A stretch of DNA of 64,000 bases from positions 1 to 64,000 of the forward strand of contig JAHBSG010000019.1 in NCBI GenBank assembly GCA_019639235.1, given 5' to 3'. The first letter of the stretch is position 1. Every line of letters begins with the position of its first letter. Positions 60,827 to 64,000 of this stretch are shown piece by piece. The stretch is from Acidobacteriota bacterium. GTDB lineage: Bacteria; Acidobacteriota; Blastocatellia; Pyrinomonadales; Pyrinomonadaceae. A program made the position numbers and the translations under genes. The notes below the pieces were generated by a model. It had not been told where the DNA came from. It searched no databases and worked only from the letters and a program-made list of their open reading frames with translations.

Positions 60827-62992
60827 ATGTATAGAAACACCCGCACTCGTTCGATCTACGCTTTCTTACTCGCATTTGTGATGGTCGTTACGGCCATGCC
60901 AGGAGCAGTCTTTGCCCAAGGCGCGGCTCCGGCAGCGGACTACTCGGCCGCCCTCGCCACGATCGAAGAAAAGGTCGAGGCACGCCGCAAGGAACTCGGA
61001 ATTCCGGGAATGTCGCTCGCGATCGTCAAAGATGACAAGGTCATTTACTCAAAGGGCCTCGGCTATAAGGATTTTGAGAAAAAGGTGGCGGTCACACCAA
61101 GCACACAGTTCGCGATCGGCTCGGCGACCAAAGCGTTTACGGCACTTTCCGTGCTGATGACCGCCGATGAAGGCAAGCTCTCGCTCGATGCCTCGCCGCG
61201 GACCGTTCTGCCCTATTTCAAGATGGCCGACCCCGAGACGGACAAGAACATCACCATTCGCGACCTGCTGACGCACTCTTCGGGCCTAAACCGAACGGAC
61301 CTCGCGATGATCACCGGCCGGCTGACTCGGCAGGAACTCATCAAGGTCGCCGGCGATGCAAAGCCGATCGGCAAGCTCCGCGAGCGCTTCGGCTATCAGA
61401 ACCTGATGTACACGGCCGCGGGAGAGGTTGTCGCCGTCGCGCAGAACAAAACCTGGGAAGAGTTCATCCCGGAACGCATACTTCGCCCGCTCAGGATGAC
61501 GACGAGCACGATGACCATCGAACAGATGGAGAAGGTCGCCGACCGCTCGTTCGGCTACAACTACAACTTCGATACAAAGGAAACGATCCGCCTGCCCTAT
61601 CGCGAGATCAAGCAGGTGGCACCGGCCGGCTCGATCAATTCCTCGGCAAACGAGATGGCCGAATGGCTCCGGTTCATCCTTGCAGGTGGCGTCCACAACG
61701 GCAAGCGGCTTATCTCGGAAGCGAGCTTCGCCGAATGGATGAAGCCGCAGATGAACGTAACGCCGAACGGCTCGGTCAAATACGCCCTCGGTTGGTTTGT
61801 CCGCGATTGGAACGGGATGAAGGTCGTCGAACACGGCGGCAATATCGATGGCTTTAACGCCCTTGTTGCGATGATCCCGGAGAAAAAGCTCGGCTTTGTA
61901 ATGCTTACCAATGTCTCCGGATCCTCGCTTGGCAATGAGCTGATGCCGATCGTTTGGGAGAACATTTTGGGCAAGCCCGAAGCGGCCAAGCCGGCCGATA
62001 AGCCGCAGCAGCCGGCCGCGGGCGGTGCCGTTCCGGCTGACCTCGTCGGCAAATATTTGACGCCGAACGGCGAAGGCACCATCGAGATCAAAGAGGTAGC
62101 GGGCAAGATCTCGCTCGTTGTTCCGGGCCAGCAGCCTTATGCCCTGGCACCGAAAACGGACGGCAAGTTTGCGATGACCCCGCTTCCGGACACTTTTTCG
62201 ATGAAGGTCAACCGCGATGCCGCGAACGCGGTCGAATCGATCACGCTCGATCAGCCGCAAGGTGCATTTACGTTCAAGCGGGTCAAGGGCGATGCCGCTC
62301 CCGCCGATCTGCCCTCGATAGATGAACTGATGGCAAAGGTGATCGAAGCCAACGGCGGCGAGGCGAATCTCCGTAAGTTCAAAACGCGGGTGACTACCGC
62401 GACCGTTAACTTTGAGAATCAGGGCGTGACTGCGACCGGGATCACCTGGGCAAAGGCTCCGGGAATGACGGCCTCGGAATTCACGATGACGGCCGCCGGC
62501 AAGGTGATCGCCAAGGGCTACGACTTTTTTGACGGCAAGGGCGGCGAGGAAGCTTACACCTTTGCACCGGCCGAAAAGCTTACTGGCAAGCGTCTTGAGA
62601 ATGCTCGGGTCGATGCCGATTTCTACGCCCCGCTCAACTGGAAGACGAACTACGACAAGGCAACGGTTCTTCGCAAAACGAAATGCGGCGAAGATGAGTG
62701 CTACGTAGTTGAGTTCGATTCGGAAAAGGGAACAAAGACGACCGACTTTTATTCGACAAAGACGAACCTGCTTGTCCGGCGTGACTCGGTCATCCCCTCA
62801 AGCACGAGCAGCCAACAGATAGCGATCACGACGACCTTCGAAGATTATCGCAGCGTGGACGGAATAATGATGCCGTTCCGCACCGTGCAAAATAGCCCGA
62901 GCAACGGCCGTGTTGTCTCGCAGATACGCGAGGTAAAGCATGATGCAAAGGTCAGCGACAAGGTCTTCAAGCCGCGAAAGCTTAAGTTCTAA
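60827..62992 (+). CDS. Exported serine beta-lactamase-fold hydrolase with a C-terminal lipid-carrier-like domain
   Basis: A 721-residue exported protein. The signal peptide is 1-31 (ending VFAQ). A class C beta-lactamase/PBP-like domain (~40-375) has Ser99 and Lys102 in GSATK, Tyr190 and Asn192 in FGYQN, and HGG (336-338) in place of KTG. A middle beta domain (~400-480) resembles DUF3471. The C-terminal part (~500-721) recalls LolA/outer-membrane lipoprotein-sorting folds (VIEANGGEANLRKFK). It likely cleaves D-amino-acid or ester substrates in the periplasm; beta-lactam hydrolysis is not implied. An AGAAGAAAAC site precedes the ATG. Confidence 0.92.
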   Translation: MYRNTRTRSIYAFLLAFVMVVTAMPGAVFAQGAAPAADYSAALATIEEKVEARRKELGIPGMSLAIVKDDKVIYSKGLGYKDFEKKVAVTPSTQFAIGSATKAFTALSVLMTADEGKLSLDASPRTVLPYFKMADPETDKNITIRDLLTHSSGLNRTDLAMITGRLTRQELIKVAGDAKPIGKLRERFGYQNLMYTAAGEVVAVAQNKTWEEFIPERILRPLRMTTSTMTIEQMEKVADRSFGYNYNFDTKETIRLPYREIKQVAPAGSINSSANEMAEWLRFILAGGVHNGKRLISEASFAEWMKPQMNVTPNGSVKYALGWFVRDWNGMKVVEHGGNIDGFNALVAMIPEKKLGFVMLTNVSGSSLGNELMPIVWENILGKPEAAKPADKPQQPAAGGAVPADLVGKYLTPNGEGTIEIKEVAGKISLVVPGQQPYALAPKTDGKFAMTPLPDTFSMKVNRDAANAVESITLDQPQGAFTFKRVKGDAAPADLPSIDELMAKVIEANGGEANLRKFKTRVTTATVNFENQGVTATGITWAKAPGMTASEFTMTAAGKVIAKGYDFFDGKGGEEAYTFAPAEKLTGKRLENARVDADFYAPLNWKTNYDKATVLRKTKCGEDECYVVEFDSEKGTKTTDFYSTKTNLLVRRDSVIPSSTSSQQIAITTTFEDYRSVDGIMMPFRTVQNSPSNGRVVSQIREVKHDAKVSDKVFKPRKLKF

Positions 62993-63047
62993 TTTGTAAC
63001 AGCGTTATTAGAAGGAAGGCCAGGAATGATATTCGACTCTTTGAGAG

Positions 63048-63130
63048 CTTTGTGAACGCCTTTGTGGCCTTTGTGTTTAAGCTGATCTTAACCACAAAGG
63101 CCGCAGAGGTTTTGTACAAAGAGCGCAAAG
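63048..63130. repeat. Inverted nonamer array between the beta-lactamase-fold gene and ttcA
   Basis: Left arm: CTTTGTGAA, CTTTGTGGC, CTTTGTGTT at 63048, 63060 and 63069 (12- and 9-base steps). Right arm: CACAAAG, CGCAGAG, TACAAAG and CGCAAAG at 63093, 63102, 63115 and 63124 (9, 13, 9). The arms are complementary around a ~15-base loop. It sits between convergent genes, like the copy after cdaR. Confidence 0.87.
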
Positions 63131-63142
63131 TAAGAAACGGAA

Positions 63143-64000
63143 TTATTGGATCCCGGCCGCTTCCATCAGGTTCGGGGCAAACATGGGCTCGCTGTGGTCA
63201 AAGACCGCATCGAGCTCTTTTTCTACCGAGCCGTGGCCGGCCGGTATTTTTTTGACCAGCGGCTCAAAGTTGCGGAAATCGTACAGCCCGGGGTCAAGGA
63301 GGTGCGAGGCGGTCACGTTCGTCAGCGCCGTCAGCATCGAATTGCGAAGGAACGGCACTTCCTTGGCGAGTTCGGTGACAAGTTGTTTGACCCGTGCACG
63401 CTTTAGGTTCGGCTGCGAGCCGCAGAGATTGCACGGGATGATCGGAAACTGCTTTTCCTCGGCATAGGCCGCGACGTCCGATTCATGACAGTAAGCCAGC
63501 GGGCGGATGACCGTATTGCGGCCATCGTCGCTGCGGAGGATCGGCGGCATCGCCTTGAGCTGGCCAACATAAAAGAGGTTGAGCAGAAATGTGTTGATGA
63601 TATCGTCGGCGTGGTGGCCGAGCGCTACCTTGGTGCAGCCCTCTTCGACCGCGACCGAGTAAAGTATCCCGCGGCGGAGCCTCGAACAAAGCGAGCAGAA
63701 GGTCTTGCCCTCGGGGACGTGTTGCTTCACGACCGAGTACGTGTCTTCCTCAACTATCCGGTAATCGACGCCGAGCTCTTCAAGATAATTTGGCAGCACC
63801 TCGGCCGGAAAGCCGGGCTGCTTTTGATCGAGATTAACGGCAAGAATATCAAAGTTGACCGGTGCCCGGCGGCGAACGTCGAGCAGGAGGTCGAGCATCG
63901 TGTAGCTGTCCTTTCCGCCCGAAAGGCAGACCATCACCTTGTCGCCCTCGGCGATCATGCCGAAATCGCCGATCGCCTGGCCCATCTTCTTAAGTAACTT
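63143..64000 (-). CDS. ttcA: tRNA 2-thiocytidine synthetase TtcA, 5' end beyond the window
   Basis: A PP-loop tRNA-thiolation enzyme that puts sulfur on cytidine 32 of tRNA. The ATP motif [10 protein letters not shown] is near residue 27 from the edge. A second signature [15 protein letters not shown] carries the CxxC for an iron-sulfur cluster, and HHADD is near residue 130. After the last visible ATG (complement of 63983-63985), the frame continues open to the window edge with KLLKK, and this fits the N-terminal helix of known TtcA; the true start probably lies outside. C-terminal cysteines (CNLCGSQPN) are also present. Confidence 0.92.
   Translation of the reverse strand, partial: KLLKKMGQAIGDFGMIAEGDKVMVCLSGGKDSYTMLDLLLDVRRRAPVNFDILAVNLDQKQPGFPAEVLPNYLEELGVDYRIVEEDTYSVVKQHVPEGKTFCSLCSRLRRGILYSVAVEEGCTKVALGHHADDIINTFLLNLFYVGQLKAMPPILRSDDGRNTVIRPLAYCHESDVAAYAEEKQFPIIPCNLCGSQPNLKRARVKQLVTELAKEVPFLRNSMLTALTNVTASHLLDPGLYDFRNFEPLVKKIPAGHGSVEKELDAVFDHSEPMFAPNLMEAAGIQ

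Noticed and set aside
60827-62992. Antibiotic-resistance beta-lactamase
   Set aside because: The SxxK and YxN motifs show the fold, but HGG replaces KTG and two extra C-terminal domains are present. It more likely belongs to the DD-peptidase/esterase-like branch.

Overview
The window is a 64 kb piece of a moderately high-GC bacterial chromosome. It is dense with genes, carries no rRNA, tRNA, prophage or insertion sequence that I can recognise, and looks like a Gram-negative of the Acidobacteriota, most plausibly a Blastocatellia/Pyrinomonas-like lineage. That placement is inference. It rests on large CARDB/cohesin/dockerin secreted proteins, paired DUF3857 proteins, proteins mixing a zinc ribbon with Asn/Thr-Pro low-complexity sequence, carboxypeptidase-regulatory-like domains, a VKOR-type disulfide system and a Gly-rich RRM protein. 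No 16S or ribosomal protein gene is present to prove it.

Layout. 1-2.6 kb: the start of a secreted protein, then a minus-strand DUF58 / PIN / mazE / mazF run. 2.7-7.9 kb: an ion channel, a small secreted protein, an RRM protein, a patatin lipase, a cytoplasmic subtilase and a zinc-ribbon membrane protein. 8-17 kb: a membrane ankyrin protein, a multipass protein, a UvrD-like helicase, a SIMPL protein, the ebfC-recR pair, a PlsC-like acyltransferase, a phosphoribosyltransferase and a Nudix hydrolase. 17-32 kb: a secretion-rich block with a TonB-C protein, a zincin with VCBS repeats, an SRA-like protein, an S9 peptidase and a giant 2,890-residue multi-domain secreted protein. 32-45 kb: housekeeping and envelope genes (tyrS, a phosphoesterase, pgsA, a 3D protein, PilZ, a saccharopine-dehydrogenase-like enzyme, a Spy-like protein, dxs, DsbA plus VKOR, and an ECF sigma with its anti-sigma). 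45-54 kb: two DUF3857 proteins, fbaB, and a visibly more AT-rich cassette of three envelope proteins behind a strong promoter and structured leader. 53.6-64 kb: an S41-like peptidase, a site-2 protease, cdaA-cdaR (c-di-AMP synthesis), an alpha/beta hydrolase, an O-antigen-ligase-like protein with a PDZ insert, a beta-lactamase-fold hydrolase and ttcA cut by the window edge.

The least explained structure is repetitive. Four intergenic elements at about 13.8, 38.2, 58.3 and 63.1 kb share one architecture: short purine-rich units of 7 or 9 bases in tandem, followed by the same units inverted, so each could fold into a long regularly interrupted hairpin. Separately, a 29-base palindromic element (25 of 29 bases identical) lies inside two unrelated genes, the helicase and the saccharopine-dehydrogenase-like gene. 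It is read in the same frame in both, which suggests a small repeat able to insert into coding sequence.
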